Source: Actinosynnema sp040640215 (GTDB lineage Bacteria > Actinomycetota > Actinomycetes > Mycobacteriales > Pseudonocardiaceae). From it: a DNA stretch of 64,000 bases. A model generated the notes under the pieces. It did not search any database, had not been told where the DNA came from, and saw only the letters and a program-made list of their open reading frames with translations. Positions 32,795-40,747 of the stretch are shown here, piece by piece. Both the position numbers and the translations under genes were made by a program. Numbering within the stretch: the first letter of the stretch is position 1; each line of letters starts with the position of its first letter. Location of the stretch: contig NZ_JBFABG010000010.1 of NCBI RefSeq assembly GCF_040640215.1, positions 124,001-188,000 of the forward strand, in the 5' to 3' direction.

Positions 32795-33817
32795 TCAGCC
32801 CAGGTCGGTCGGCGATTCCAGGCGGGTCCCGATCGCGGTGAGGAAGCGGGAGGCGTCGGCACCGTCGATCACCCGGTGGTCGAAGGACAGGGCGAGGGTG
32901 ACGACGTGGCGCAGCGCGAGCCGGCCCTGGTGGGCCCAGGGGCGTTCGGCGATCCGCCCGACGGCCAGGATGACCGTTTCGCCCGGGACCAGGATCGGCG
33001 TGCCCGCGTCGGTGCCGAACACCCCGGCGTTGCTGATGGTCAGGGTGCCGCCGACGAACTCGGCGGGGTCCGTCGTGCCCTCGCGGGCCCGCTCCACCAG
33101 ACCGGTGAGCGCGCGGGCCAGGTCGGGTGCCGACAGGGTGTGCGCGTCCTTGACGTTGGGCACCACCAGGCCGCGATCCGTCGCGACCCCGATCCCCAGG
33201 TTCACCCGGCGTTTCAGCACGACGTCGCCGGTCCGGTCGTCCCAGGACGCGTTGACCCCGGGGTGGTCCGCCACGGCCCCGACCACGGCCCGCGCCACGA
33301 ACAGCAGCGGTGACACCCGGACGTCCGCGTACTCGGGCCGCTGCCGGAACTCCCGGACCGCCTCCACGGTGGGCGTCACGTCGACCTGCGACCACGTCGT
33401 CACGTGCGGCGCGGTGAACGCGGACCGCACCATCGCCGCCGCCGTCCGGGCGCGCACTCCCGTGACGTGCACCCGTTCCTCGTCCGCCGCCTCCTCGACC
33501 CGCACGGCCTTGCGCCGCCGTCGCACGGGCGGCCGGGACTCCTTCGCGCCGTAGCCCACCAGGAGCGGGTCGCCGCCGACGTCGACGGTCAGCAGCGGCG
33601 CGCCGACGTCGACCGCCGCACCCGCCTCGTGCAGCACCTCGACCACGGTCCCCGCGAACGGCGACGGCAGCTCCACCAGCGCCTTCGCCGTCTCGACCTC
33701 GACCACCACCTGGTCCACGGCGACCACGTCGCCCGGGGCGACCCGCCACGCCACCACCACGGCCTCGGTCAGACCCTCGCCGACGTCCGGGAGCCGGAAC
33801 TGCCTGCGCTCACCCAC
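32795..33817 (-). CDS. 2-oxoacid dehydrogenase E2 (dihydrolipoyl acyltransferase), lacking visible E3-binding domain
   Basis: 340 residues, shorter than usual for E2 proteins. The lipoyl domain (about 1-80) has the lipoylation site VEVETAKALVELP. The catalytic domain (about 120-340) has SPLLFVARAVV, NLGIGVATDRGLVVP and the active motif FDHRVIDGADASRFL. The peripheral subunit-binding domain normally found between them (ATPAVRRLARELG type) is not seen; the linker is only a basic RRRRKAV stretch and about 20 residues. It is the third gene of an E1alpha-E1beta-E2 operon inside the enediyne cluster. No E3 gene is present, so a genomic lipoamide dehydrogenase must serve. Confidence 0.88.
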   Translation of the reverse strand: MGERRQFRLPDVGEGLTEAVVVAWRVAPGDVVAVDQVVVEVETAKALVELPSPFAGTVVEVLHEAGAAVDVGAPLLTVDVGGDPLLVGYGAKESRPPVRRRRKAVRVEEAADEERVHVTGVRARTAAAMVRSAFTAPHVTTWSQVDVTPTVEAVREFRQRPEYADVRVSPLLFVARAVVGAVADHPGVNASWDDRTGDVVLKRRVNLGIGVATDRGLVVPNVKDAHTLSAPDLARALTGLVERAREGTTDPAEFVGGTLTISNAGVFGTDAGTPILVPGETVILAVGRIAERPWAHQGRLALRHVVTLALSFDHRVIDGADASRFLTAIGTRLESPTDLG

Positions 33818-33820
33818 CTG

Positions 33821-34792
33821 TCACCACCGGAAGCTTCGGTCGACCGCGTCCAGGACCCGGTCGAGATCGGGTAGGTAGTGCTCCTCCAGGCGGGACGGGG
33901 GGTAGGGCACCGCGAACCCCCCGACCCGCAGCACGGGCGCGGCCAGCGCGCCGAAGCACCGCTCGGTGACGCGGGCCGCCAGCTCGGCCCCGTACCCGCC
34001 GAACACCGGGGCCTCGTGCACGACCACGCACCGGCCCGTGGACCGGACCGCCGCGACCACCGTCTCCTCGTCCAACGGGTTGAGCGACCGCAGGTCCACG
34101 ACCTGGATCGACCGCTCCGCGTCCGCCTCGGCGGCCAGCAGGCACGTCGCCACGCTCGGGCCGTAGGTCAGCAGGGTCACGTCGGTGCCGTCGCGCACCA
34201 CGGCCGCCCGGTCGATTCCCGGGTCCACCGGGCCGCCCAGCGACACCGGGCCCTTGTCCCAGTAGCGCCGCTTGGGCTCGAAGAACACCACCGGGTCCGG
34301 GCAGTCGACGGCGCGCCGGACCATGGCGTACGCGTCGGCCGGGTTGGCGCAGGTGACCACCCGCAGCCCGCCGGTGTGCGTGAAGTACGCCTCGGGCGAC
34401 TCGCCGTGGTGCTCGGCCGCGCCGATGCCGCCGCCGTACGGGATGCGGATCACCACCGGCAGTTCCAACCGCCCGCGCGAGCGGGAGCGCATCTTGGCCA
34501 GTTGCGTGGTGATCTGGCTGAACGCCGGGAAGACGAACCCGTCGAACTGGATCTCGCACACGGGCCGGAACCCGCGCAGCGCCAACCCGATCGCGGTGCC
34601 GACGATCCCGGACTCGCCCAGCGGGGTGTCCACCACCCGCTCCGGGCCGAACTCGCGTTGCAGGCCGTCGGTCACCCGGAAGACGCCGCCGAGCGCGCCG
34701 ACGTCCTCGCCCATCACCAGCACCGACGGGTCGTCGGCCAGCGCTTGGCGCAGTCCCTCGTTGATGGCCTTGCCCAGGGCGATCGCGCTCAC
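33821..34792 (-). CDS. 2-oxoacid dehydrogenase E1 beta subunit
   Basis: 323 residues; the GTG at 34792 overlaps the E1alpha stop as GTGA. Family motifs: ALADDPSVLVMGEDVGALGGVF, DTPLGESGIVGTAIGLALRG (TPP pyrimidine-side Glu), EIQFDGFVFPAFSQI, PYGGGIGAAEHHGESPEAYF and VVHEAPVFGGYGAELAA. These fit the branched-chain 2-oxoacid (BkdB-like) class at least as well as pyruvate dehydrogenase. With E1alpha it forms the heterotetrameric decarboxylase that hands an acyl group to the E2 lipoyl arm. The E2 start follows three bases after the stop. Confidence 0.93.
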   Translation of the reverse strand: MSAIALGKAINEGLRQALADDPSVLVMGEDVGALGGVFRVTDGLQREFGPERVVDTPLGESGIVGTAIGLALRGFRPVCEIQFDGFVFPAFSQITTQLAKMRSRSRGRLELPVVIRIPYGGGIGAAEHHGESPEAYFTHTGGLRVVTCANPADAYAMVRRAVDCPDPVVFFEPKRRYWDKGPVSLGGPVDPGIDRAAVVRDGTDVTLLTYGPSVATCLLAAEADAERSIQVVDLRSLNPLDEETVVAAVRSTGRCVVVHEAPVFGGYGAELAARVTERCFGALAAPVLRVGGFAVPYPPSRLEEHYLPDLDRVLDAVDRSFRW

Positions 34793-35913
34793 CGCTCGTC
34801 CTCGAACGCGTCGAGGTAGGCCAGGTGGTCGGCGCGCTCGGCGGCGACGACCGGGTGCGCGGCGGCGTAGGTGTGGTCCCAGATGGTTTCCACGGCCGGG
34901 TCGGGCAGCGCGATCACCCGGCGGCGGAGGTCGGCCGCGATGTCGGCGGCCTCGGCGTCGACGGCGTCGAAGAACGCCCGGTCGGCGAGCCGGCTGCGGG
35001 ACAGGTGCGCGCGCACGCGGGCGATCGGGTCCTTGCGCCGCCACTGCTCGACCTCGCCGGCCGACCGGTAGCGGGTCGGGTCGTCGGTCGTGGTGTGGCC
35101 GCCCATCCGGTAGGTGAACGCCTCCACGAGGGTCGGCCCGCCGCCCGCGCGCGCCCGGTCCATCGCCTTCCTGGTCACCGCGAGGCAGGCCAGCACGTCG
35201 TTGCCGTCGACCCGCACGCCCGGGAAGCCGAAACCGTCCGCGCGGCGGTGCAACGGGATCGTGGACTGGGTGCGCACGTGCTCGGAGATCGCGTACTGGT
35301 TGTTCTGGCAGAAGAACACGACCGGCGCGTGCTGCGCGCTCGCCCACACGAACGCCTCGTTCACGTCACCCTGGCTCATCGCGCCGTCGCCGAAGTACGC
35401 GATGACCGCGTCGGTCCCGCTGTCCCGGTCGACGCCCATGGCGTACCCGGTGGCGTGCAGCGCGTGCGCGCCGATGACGATGCTGTAGAGGTGGAAGTTG
35501 TGCCGTCGCGGGTCCCAGCCCATGTGGTAGACGCCCCGGAAGTGGCCCAGCACCTCGGTCATGTCGACTCCGCGACACCACGCGACACCGTGTTCGCGGT
35601 AGGTGGGGAACGCCATGTCGCCCGGCGCGAGCGCCCGGCCGGAGCCGACCTGGGCCGCCTCCTGCCCCGCGAGCGACGCCCACACCGCCAGTTCGCCCTG
35701 CCGGGCCAGGGCCAGCGCCTGCGTGTCGATCCGGCGCACCACCACCATGTCCCGGTACAGGTCGGCGATCGCGGAACCGGTGATGGACAGCGGGAAGTCC
35801 GGGTGCTCGACGCGCAGGCCGCCGGGTGTGAGCAACTGGACCGGGTCGGGCTCGTCGCGCGGGGCGGGCCGGGGCCGGGTGGCGGAGCGCTCGGTGGCGG
35901 GGACGGAGGTCAT
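34789..35913 (-). CDS. 2-oxoacid dehydrogenase E1 alpha subunit
   Basis: 374 residues from ATG at 35913. The thiamine diphosphate motif is GDGAMSQGDVNEAFVWASAQHAPVVFFCQNN written as GDG...NN (the span is residues about 185-215). MGGHTTTDDPTRYR is the phosphorylation-loop-like segment of branched-chain E1alpha, and LAGQEAAQVGSG and YREHGVAWCRG are family motifs. It would decarboxylate branched-chain 2-oxoacids or pyruvate to feed acyl-CoA. Its place between SgcJ-like and P450 genes makes supply of a special acyl-CoA to the pathway plausible, though it might be a captured housekeeping operon. Confidence 0.93.
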   Translation of the reverse strand: MTSVPATERSATRPRPAPRDEPDPVQLLTPGGLRVEHPDFPLSITGSAIADLYRDMVVVRRIDTQALALARQGELAVWASLAGQEAAQVGSGRALAPGDMAFPTYREHGVAWCRGVDMTEVLGHFRGVYHMGWDPRRHNFHLYSIVIGAHALHATGYAMGVDRDSGTDAVIAYFGDGAMSQGDVNEAFVWASAQHAPVVFFCQNNQYAISEHVRTQSTIPLHRRADGFGFPGVRVDGNDVLACLAVTRKAMDRARAGGGPTLVEAFTYRMGGHTTTDDPTRYRSAGEVEQWRRKDPIARVRAHLSRSRLADRAFFDAVDAEAADIAADLRRRVIALPDPAVETIWDHTYAAAHPVVAAERADHLAYLDAFEDER

Positions 35914-36037
35914 CGGAAAACTCCACTTCGGTCGCCGAGCCGCCGGGCGCTCGGGCGGGCTGTGCCGGCCCGGCACCGGGGAAGCGGCCGGGGCACCTCC
36001 GGCGTCGCGGGCGTTCCCGCGAGCCGGGGGAGGGTGG

Positions 36038-36286
36038 TCAGGCCGGCGCGAACAGGTCGCGCAGCGCTTCGGCGAGGTCCGCGCCGCCCGGTTCCCGGAC
36101 GCGTTCCTCCGGTCCGGTCAGCAGGTGGTCCACGACCCGCCGGACGGTCGCCTCCAGCTCCGCGCGCACCGCGTCGTCCACGGCGGGCAGGCGGGAGCGC
36201 AACCGGCGCAGCTCGGCTTCCACCACGGCGGTGGCGTGCGCGCGCAGCGCCGCGACCTCCGGTGCCCTGTCGACGGTGGCGGTCAC
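36038..36286 (-). CDS. Stand-alone glutamyl-tRNA reductase dimerisation-domain protein
   Basis: 82 residues from GTG at 36286. The sequence follows the C-terminal dimerisation domain of actinobacterial HemA closely: PEVAALRAHATAVVEAEL, then RLRSRLPAVDDAVRAELE, TVRRVVDHLLTGPEERV and AEALRDLFAP. The catalytic and NADPH domains of HemA are not encoded upstream in any frame, so this is a free-standing helical domain, not the tail of a broken gene that can be seen here. Acidic C-terminal residues and strong codon bias support real coding. It lies between E1alpha and the SgcJ-like gene in the same direction. Function unknown: possibly a dimerisation or regulatory partner. Confidence 0.7.
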   Translation of the reverse strand: MTATVDRAPEVAALRAHATAVVEAELRRLRSRLPAVDDAVRAELEATVRRVVDHLLTGPEERVREPGGADLAEALRDLFAPA

Positions 36287-36447
36287 GGCGCACCGCCGCG
36301 CGCCACCGCCGGGCGGGGCACGGCGTCGGGTCCGCCGTCGAGCGCGGGTTCGTCCACGGTGCCGCGCCTCCTCTGCCGTGCGGGCTCCGGCCGACCCCCG
36401 GGAGGCCGTCCGCCCGTACGGCGGGCGACCTCCCGGTCCGATCGGGA

Positions 36448-36951
36448 TCAGGTGTTGACGGGGCTGTTCTGGTAGGTGGCCAGACGCCACTCGCCGTCCT
36501 GCCTGACGGCCACCCAGGACGCGCGGATCGCGCGCTCGGGGGTGACCTCGGTGTCGCCCGGCGCGACGACGCCGCCCTGGGTCACCAGGATGCCGAGGTC
36601 CGCGCCGAACAGGCGCAGGTCGAGCGGGGTGCCGGTGACCGTGGTGCCCCGGTAGGGCCCCTCGTACGCGGTGGCCAGGAACTCGCGGATCTCCTCGCGG
36701 CCCCGGCGGTACAGGCCGGGCAGGATCATGACGCCGTCGTCGGTGAACAGGTCGGCGACGGCCGCCGCGTCGTGCGCCGCCCAACCGGCGATCATGCGCT
36801 GCGGCAGCGCCGCGATGGCGGCCTGGTCGGCGTCGGTCGGCCCGGCGTGCGCCGCGCCCCGCTCCGAGGTGGTCCGGTCCGGCGTGCCCTGCTCCGGCGT
36901 GGTCCGGTCTGGCGTGGTCCGGTTGGTGGTGGTCTGGTCGGACGTGGTCAT
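36448..36951 (-). CDS. SgcJ/EcaC-family NTF2-like protein with N-terminal pentapeptide repeat
   Basis: 167 residues from ATG at 36951. The C-terminal 125 residues are a SnoaL/NTF2-like fold: ALPQRMIAGWAAHDAAAVADLFTDDGVMILPGLYRRGREEI, ending in GEWRLATYQNSPVNT. The QNSP ending and MxxGW start are typical of SgcJ/EcaC proteins, which occur in nearly all enediyne clusters and influence the polyene made by PksE. The first 30 residues are six imperfect pentapeptides (TTSDQ, TTTNR, TTPDR, TTPEQ, GTPDR, TTSER), from a 15-base DNA repeat. It heads the leftward unit with HemA-like, E1 and E2 genes, downstream of element E. Confidence 0.88.
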   Translation of the reverse strand: MTTSDQTTTNRTTPDRTTPEQGTPDRTTSERGAAHAGPTDADQAAIAALPQRMIAGWAAHDAAAVADLFTDDGVMILPGLYRRGREEIREFLATAYEGPYRGTTVTGTPLDLRLFGADLGILVTQGGVVAPGDTEVTPERAIRASWVAVRQDGEWRLATYQNSPVNT

Positions 36952-37049
36952 CTCGCTCCTCCGTACGTCTTCAGGTGGGCGCTCCCGCGAGGCGCGCCGG
37001 TCGGGCAGCGCGCCCCCCGTGGACCCTTGCGCCCGCGACGGGGGTGTCG

Positions 37050-37066
37050 CACCTTCCCGCGTGCTC
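37050..37066 (-). promoter_or_regulatory. Cluster element E upstream of SgcJ-like gene
   Basis: GCACCTTCCCGCGTGCT on the + strand, 99 bases upstream of the leftward start at 36951 and just past the GMC oxidoreductase stop. It matches element B at 14 of 17 positions. Confidence 0.55.
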
Positions 37067-37068
37067 GA

Positions 37069-38712
37069 TCAGTCCCGCACCAACCGCGCCACGCCGCGCC
37101 GCCCGGCGGTCTCGCCGTCCGGTGACGGCGCGCCGTAGGTCACGTCCACGCCGCGATCGCGCAGCGCCCGGACGATGCCGGGCATCGCGCGCTCGGCCAG
37201 CGCGGCGATGGTGAGCGCGGGGTTCACGGTCACCGCGCCCGGCACGGCCGACCCGTCGGTGACGAAGATGCCGGGGTGGCCGCGCAGCTCGTGCCGGTCG
37301 TCCAGGGCGGAGGTCGCCGGGTCGTCGCCGATGCGGCAGGACGCCAGCGGGTGCACGGTGTACGCGCCCACCACGTCGTTGGTCCACGGCATGACCTCCG
37401 CGAGCCCGTCGCGCTCCAGGATGTCCTTGACCGCCGCGTCGGACCGCCGCCAGCCCGACAGCGTGTTCTCGGTCGGCCGGTAGGAGATGGGTCCGCGCCC
37501 CAACATCTGCTGGGAGATGCGCACGGCGTTGCCGGTGGGCGGCGGGGTGCCGAAGACACCCTCGTTGTCGTCCTCGGTCATCGCGAAGATGGTCAGCCAC
37601 GACTGCCACCGCTCGACGATCTTCTTCTTCTCCGTGCCGAACCACGACGGCCCGGCCGCGCCCGGGACCTGCGCCAGGATGGTGCCGAACCCCGGCGGGA
37701 AGTAGAGCTGCTCCAGGCAGAACCGGGAGAACTCGGGCAGGTCGGGGTCGAGGTTGTCCCAGCTCGCCACGCACGGGCCCTTGCCGATCTGGTTGGCGGC
37801 GTAGGCCAGGTCGTCCTCGCGGGTCAGGCCGAGCAGGTCGCGCGCCCGGTCCTCGTCGATGATCGCGGTGTTGAGGCGCTCGCCGTTGCCGGAGAAGTAC
37901 CGGCCCACCGCGTGCGGCAGCGCCCCCAGGGTCTCCTCCGAGCGCTGGAGGATCACCGGGGTCGCACCCGCGCCCGCCGCCAGGATGACGACCTTGGCGT
38001 CGATCTCGCCGCTGCCCACGCTCATCCGGTAGTCCACGTCGTGGATGACGTTGTAGCTGACCCGGTAGCCGCCGTCGGCGGTGCGCGCCAACCGCTGCAC
38101 CTCGTGCAGGGGCCTGATCCGCGCACCGTGCGCGACGGCCGCCGGCAGGTAGTTGAGCAGCAGGGACCGCTTGGCGTCGAACCGGCAGCCGGACATCATC
38201 CAGTTGCAGTTGGTGCACAGCTCGGTGTCGATCGCGACCGGGACGGGGTTGGCGGTGCGCCCCGCGTGGTCGCACGCCGCCGCGAACAGCCCTCCCGAGT
38301 AGGTCACCTCGTCCCAGCCCTGCCGGGTGACCGGCAACGCCTCGCACACCCGGTCGTACCAGGGGTCGAGGGTGTCCCGGGTGACCGCCGCGGGCCACAT
38401 CCGGCGGCCGAGGCCGCCCTGCCGGTCGAACACGAACCTCGGCGCGCGCGGCATCGCGGCGAAGTAGACGACGCTGCCGCCGCCCACGCAGTTGCCGCCG
38501 AGCAGGCTCATGCCGTCGCCGACGACGAAGTCGAAGATCCTGGTGTAGGAGGAGCCGAGCAGGAAGTCGTGCTCGAAGTCCTCGCCCTCCAGCCACGGAC
38601 CCCGCTCCAGCACGACGACCTTCGCCCCGCCGGCGGCGAGGTGGTAGGCGGCGATCGCGCCGCCGAAGCCGCTGCCGACGATCAGCACGTCGGTGCTCTC
38701 GGTGCTCGTCAT
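37069..38712 (-). CDS. GMC-family FAD oxidoreductase (SgcE9-like)
   Basis: 547 residues from ATG at 38712. FAD-binding VLIVGSGFGGAIAAYHLAAGGAKVVVLERG opens the protein; the central part has GGNCVGGGSVVYF and CTNCNWMMSGCRFDAK with a Cys cluster (CTNCNWMMSGC), and the C-terminus has HPLASCRIGDDP and GVFVTDGSAVPGAVTVNPALTI-type motif (here GIFVTDGSAVPG). This is the cholesterol-oxidase/GMC dehydrogenase-like group. E9-type oxidoreductases are a conserved part of nine-membered enediyne cassettes. The gene follows the DUF5987 gene by 13 bases, suggesting a two-subunit enzyme. Confidence 0.88.
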   Translation of the reverse strand: MTSTESTDVLIVGSGFGGAIAAYHLAAGGAKVVVLERGPWLEGEDFEHDFLLGSSYTRIFDFVVGDGMSLLGGNCVGGGSVVYFAAMPRAPRFVFDRQGGLGRRMWPAAVTRDTLDPWYDRVCEALPVTRQGWDEVTYSGGLFAAACDHAGRTANPVPVAIDTELCTNCNWMMSGCRFDAKRSLLLNYLPAAVAHGARIRPLHEVQRLARTADGGYRVSYNVIHDVDYRMSVGSGEIDAKVVILAAGAGATPVILQRSEETLGALPHAVGRYFSGNGERLNTAIIDEDRARDLLGLTREDDLAYAANQIGKGPCVASWDNLDPDLPEFSRFCLEQLYFPPGFGTILAQVPGAAGPSWFGTEKKKIVERWQSWLTIFAMTEDDNEGVFGTPPPTGNAVRISQQMLGRGPISYRPTENTLSGWRRSDAAVKDILERDGLAEVMPWTNDVVGAYTVHPLASCRIGDDPATSALDDRHELRGHPGIFVTDGSAVPGAVTVNPALTIAALAERAMPGIVRALRDRGVDVTYGAPSPDGETAGRRGVARLVRD

Positions 38713-38725
38713 CGAAACCCCCTCG

Positions 38726-39295
38726 TCAGGCCGGGTCGCCGGACGGCGTGGTGCCCGGGTGCGTCCGGGCCAGCGGCCTGCCGTAGGAGTAGGAGGGGAA
38801 CCGCCACAGGCGGTCGGCGTCCGGTTCGGCGAACCGCATCGCGCGCAACCCGGGGTGGCCCGCCGCCATCGCCTCCACGGTGTGCAGGTGCGCGCCCGTG
38901 TCGAACGCCATGTTGCTGAACAGCGCGAGCGCGACCCAGCCGTCCTTCTCGGGGTGGCCGGGCGCGACGAGCTCCGCGACGAGACCGGTGCGGAGCGCGA
39001 ACGGCAGGGCGACGAAGGGCGGCACGCCGTCGTCCAGCGCGCACCCCTCCCGGGCGGCGTAGTCCCGGGCGTGGCCGTTGAGCATGGCGGTCAGGTTGTC
39101 CAGCCCGTCCACGACACCGGCCGCGGGTGTCTCCAACAATGCGATCGCGCCCGCTTCCACGGCCCCGGCGGTGTCCGCCGCCCCCGCGACGGCCCGATCC
39201 TCCGGTGACCGCTTCACGCCCGGGACAATGGTGTCCGCGAACGCCTCCAGCGTCATGGTGCGGACGGTGCGATCCGGTGCGGTGTCCGATTGCAC
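38726..39295 (-). CDS. DUF5987-like protein, probable small partner of GMC oxidoreductase
   Basis: 189 residues from ATG at 39295. MTLEAFADTIVPGVKRSPEDRAVAGAADTAGAVEAGAIALLE at the start resembles the DxIxPG motif at the start of gluconate 2-dehydrogenase subunit 3-type proteins, the small subunits of GMC dehydrogenases, but there is no Tat signal here. The C-terminal half has FVALPFALRTGLVAELVAPGHPEKDGWVALALFSNMAFDTG and ends in SYSYGRPLARTHPGTTP. The gene directly precedes the GMC gene in one leftward operon downstream of element F. Partner function is inferred from adjacency and this motif; the family itself is uncharacterised. Confidence 0.75.
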   Translation of the reverse strand: MQSDTAPDRTVRTMTLEAFADTIVPGVKRSPEDRAVAGAADTAGAVEAGAIALLETPAAGVVDGLDNLTAMLNGHARDYAAREGCALDDGVPPFVALPFALRTGLVAELVAPGHPEKDGWVALALFSNMAFDTGAHLHTVEAMAAGHPGLRAMRFAEPDADRLWRFPSYSYGRPLARTHPGTTPSGDPA

Positions 39296-39893
39296 GACAG
39301 GTCCTCTCTCCGGGCGACAATGGTGTCGGGCGTCGCCGGGGGCCTCGACCGGCGGGGCCCCTTAATGTGCGGCGGTGGCCACCCGGGCGTTCGTCCCATG
39401 GTCTCCCCGGAGATGTGGTCGGCGCTTCTCCGAGTGTGCCGTGATGTGCCGGACCGGTTCCGGTGCGGGCCCCCGAAGGAGCTGCGGGGCCGGTGTGGAC
39501 GCACCCGGAAGCACCACCGGGCTGCCGCCGAGAGGGTTAAGGGGGGTGCTCGGAAAATGTGCCCGCACGGCTGCCGCGAGATCAGCTAAAGGTTCCTCGG
39601 GGGCCGCCATATCGACCGTTCCGGTTCGTTCTAAACATCCTCGGAAGAGATCCCGGCGAAAACTGCCCGGCCGATCTTGGAACCGCAGGTGGGGGGCGGT
39701 GTGCACAGCTTGCGCAGGTCGTCGCGGCCCTGGTAGCTTGCGATTAAGTGCGATTCACAGGCCTGGGGGCAGCGCTGAGGACCGGTACGCGACGGCGGAC
39801 CGGCCCGGGTGACCGGAATACCCGGCGGTGCCGCGGATCGATTTGTCGGTTTCGGTACGTCTCTGTGAAATCTCTGCGAATGGGGTTCGTCTT
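39296..39893. promoter_or_regulatory. Divergent regulatory region upstream of AraC regulator, with cluster element F
   Basis: About 600 bases with no convincing gene. Element F, CTTCTCCGAGTGTGC, is at 39425-39439, 130 bases upstream of the leftward DUF5987 start. Toward the AraC gene, AGCTTGCG occurs twice (39707-39714, 39735-39742) and TGCGATT twice one helical turn apart (39739-39745, 39749-39755), a layout fitting AraC or sigma-related control. The stretch 39541-39670 is AT-richer than average (GGTTAAGG, GGAAAATG, CAGCTAAAGG, TTCTAAACATCC). A 114-residue leftward frame at 39362-39706 looks random in composition and is not called. Confidence 0.55.
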
Positions 39894-40670
39894 GTGGTGC
39901 AGGTTATTGAACGTGCGGTAGGCCAAGTCATCGACTTCATGCACGAGAACATCGGCGAACAATTCACGATAGACGATATGGCGCGGACCGCGAACTACAG
40001 CAAGTTCCATTTCTCCCGTGCTTTCCTGCGGGTGACCGGAGTTTCTCCGGGACGGTTCCTCGCGGCCATTCGCCTGCAAGAGGCGAAGCGGCTGCTGGTG
40101 GCGACCTCACTGACCGTGACGGATATCAGTCACCGGGTCGGCTACACCAGCGTCGGCACTTTCAGCTCGCGCTTCCGGAGCACGGTCGGGGTGTCGCCGA
40201 CGACATTCCGGCAATCCGGCGGGTTCACCCGGCACATCCCGATGGCCCGGCGCGCCGTGGACGCGCGCACGGCCGTCGTGCAGGGTGAGATCACCGCGCC
40301 GGCCGGCCCGCCGGGGCTGCTGTTCATCGGCCTGTTCCCGGACGGGATTCCGCAGGGGTCGCCGATCCGGTGCACCGTGCTGCGCCGGCCCGGCTCCTAC
40401 CTGCTCACCTGCGTGCCGCCCGGCACGTGGCACCTGCTGGCCCAGTCGGTGGCGCTGGGGCACGAGTCGATGCTGGGGGCCGGTCCCTTCGCGCACGACC
40501 TGGCGCTGTCCGTGGCCTCGCACGGCCCGATCACCGTGCGGCCCGGCCAACCGGTCCGCGACGCGGACCTCACCCTGCGCCCGATCTGCCACCTGGACCC
40601 ACCGGTCCTGTTGGCGCTGCTGGACGTGCGCACGCACGCCCTCGGCGCGAGCGCCAACGCGGGTGGCTGA
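39894..40670 (+). CDS. AraC/XylS-family transcriptional regulator (N-terminal HTH)
   Basis: About 258 residues from GTG at 39894 (GTG 39897 and an upstream GTG at 39828 are alternatives). The DNA-binding domain comes first: ERAVGQVIDFMHENIGEQFTIDDMA, NYSKFHFSRAFLRVTGVSPGRFLAAIRLQEAKRLL, then SLTVTDISHRVGYTSVGTFSSRFRSTVGVSP. The C-terminal 130 residues (GPPGLLFIGLFPDGIPQGSPIRCTV onward) are a beta-rich domain common in this actinobacterial subgroup and may bind a ligand. It is the only classical pathway-specific regulator in the cluster core, so it is the first candidate to bind the recurrent C(A/T)TCTC element. No evidence beyond position. Confidence 0.9.
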   Translation: MVQVIERAVGQVIDFMHENIGEQFTIDDMARTANYSKFHFSRAFLRVTGVSPGRFLAAIRLQEAKRLLVATSLTVTDISHRVGYTSVGTFSSRFRSTVGVSPTTFRQSGGFTRHIPMARRAVDARTAVVQGEITAPAGPPGLLFIGLFPDGIPQGSPIRCTVLRRPGSYLLTCVPPGTWHLLAQSVALGHESMLGAGPFAHDLALSVASHGPITVRPGQPVRDADLTLRPICHLDPPVLLALLDVRTHALGASANAGG

Positions 40671-40690
40671 CCGCACGGCGGGTGCGCGGC

Positions 40691-40731
40691 GCGCGGGGTC
40701 GTCCTCCGGAGACGGGAGGGCGGCCCCGCGC
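40691..40731. terminator. Bidirectional terminator hairpin
   Basis: Stem 40691-40707 with 40715-40731, 17 bp including two G-U pairs, loop GGAGACG-like. It lies between the convergent AraC (ends 40670) and P450 (ends 40748) genes. Confidence 0.8.
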
Positions 40732-40747
40732 GTCACGGCGTCGCCGC

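Noticed and set aside
39362..39706. 114-residue leftward frame in the AraC upstream region
   Set aside because: No family resemblance, no good ribosome-binding site, and it overlaps AT-rich regulatory-looking DNA and element F.
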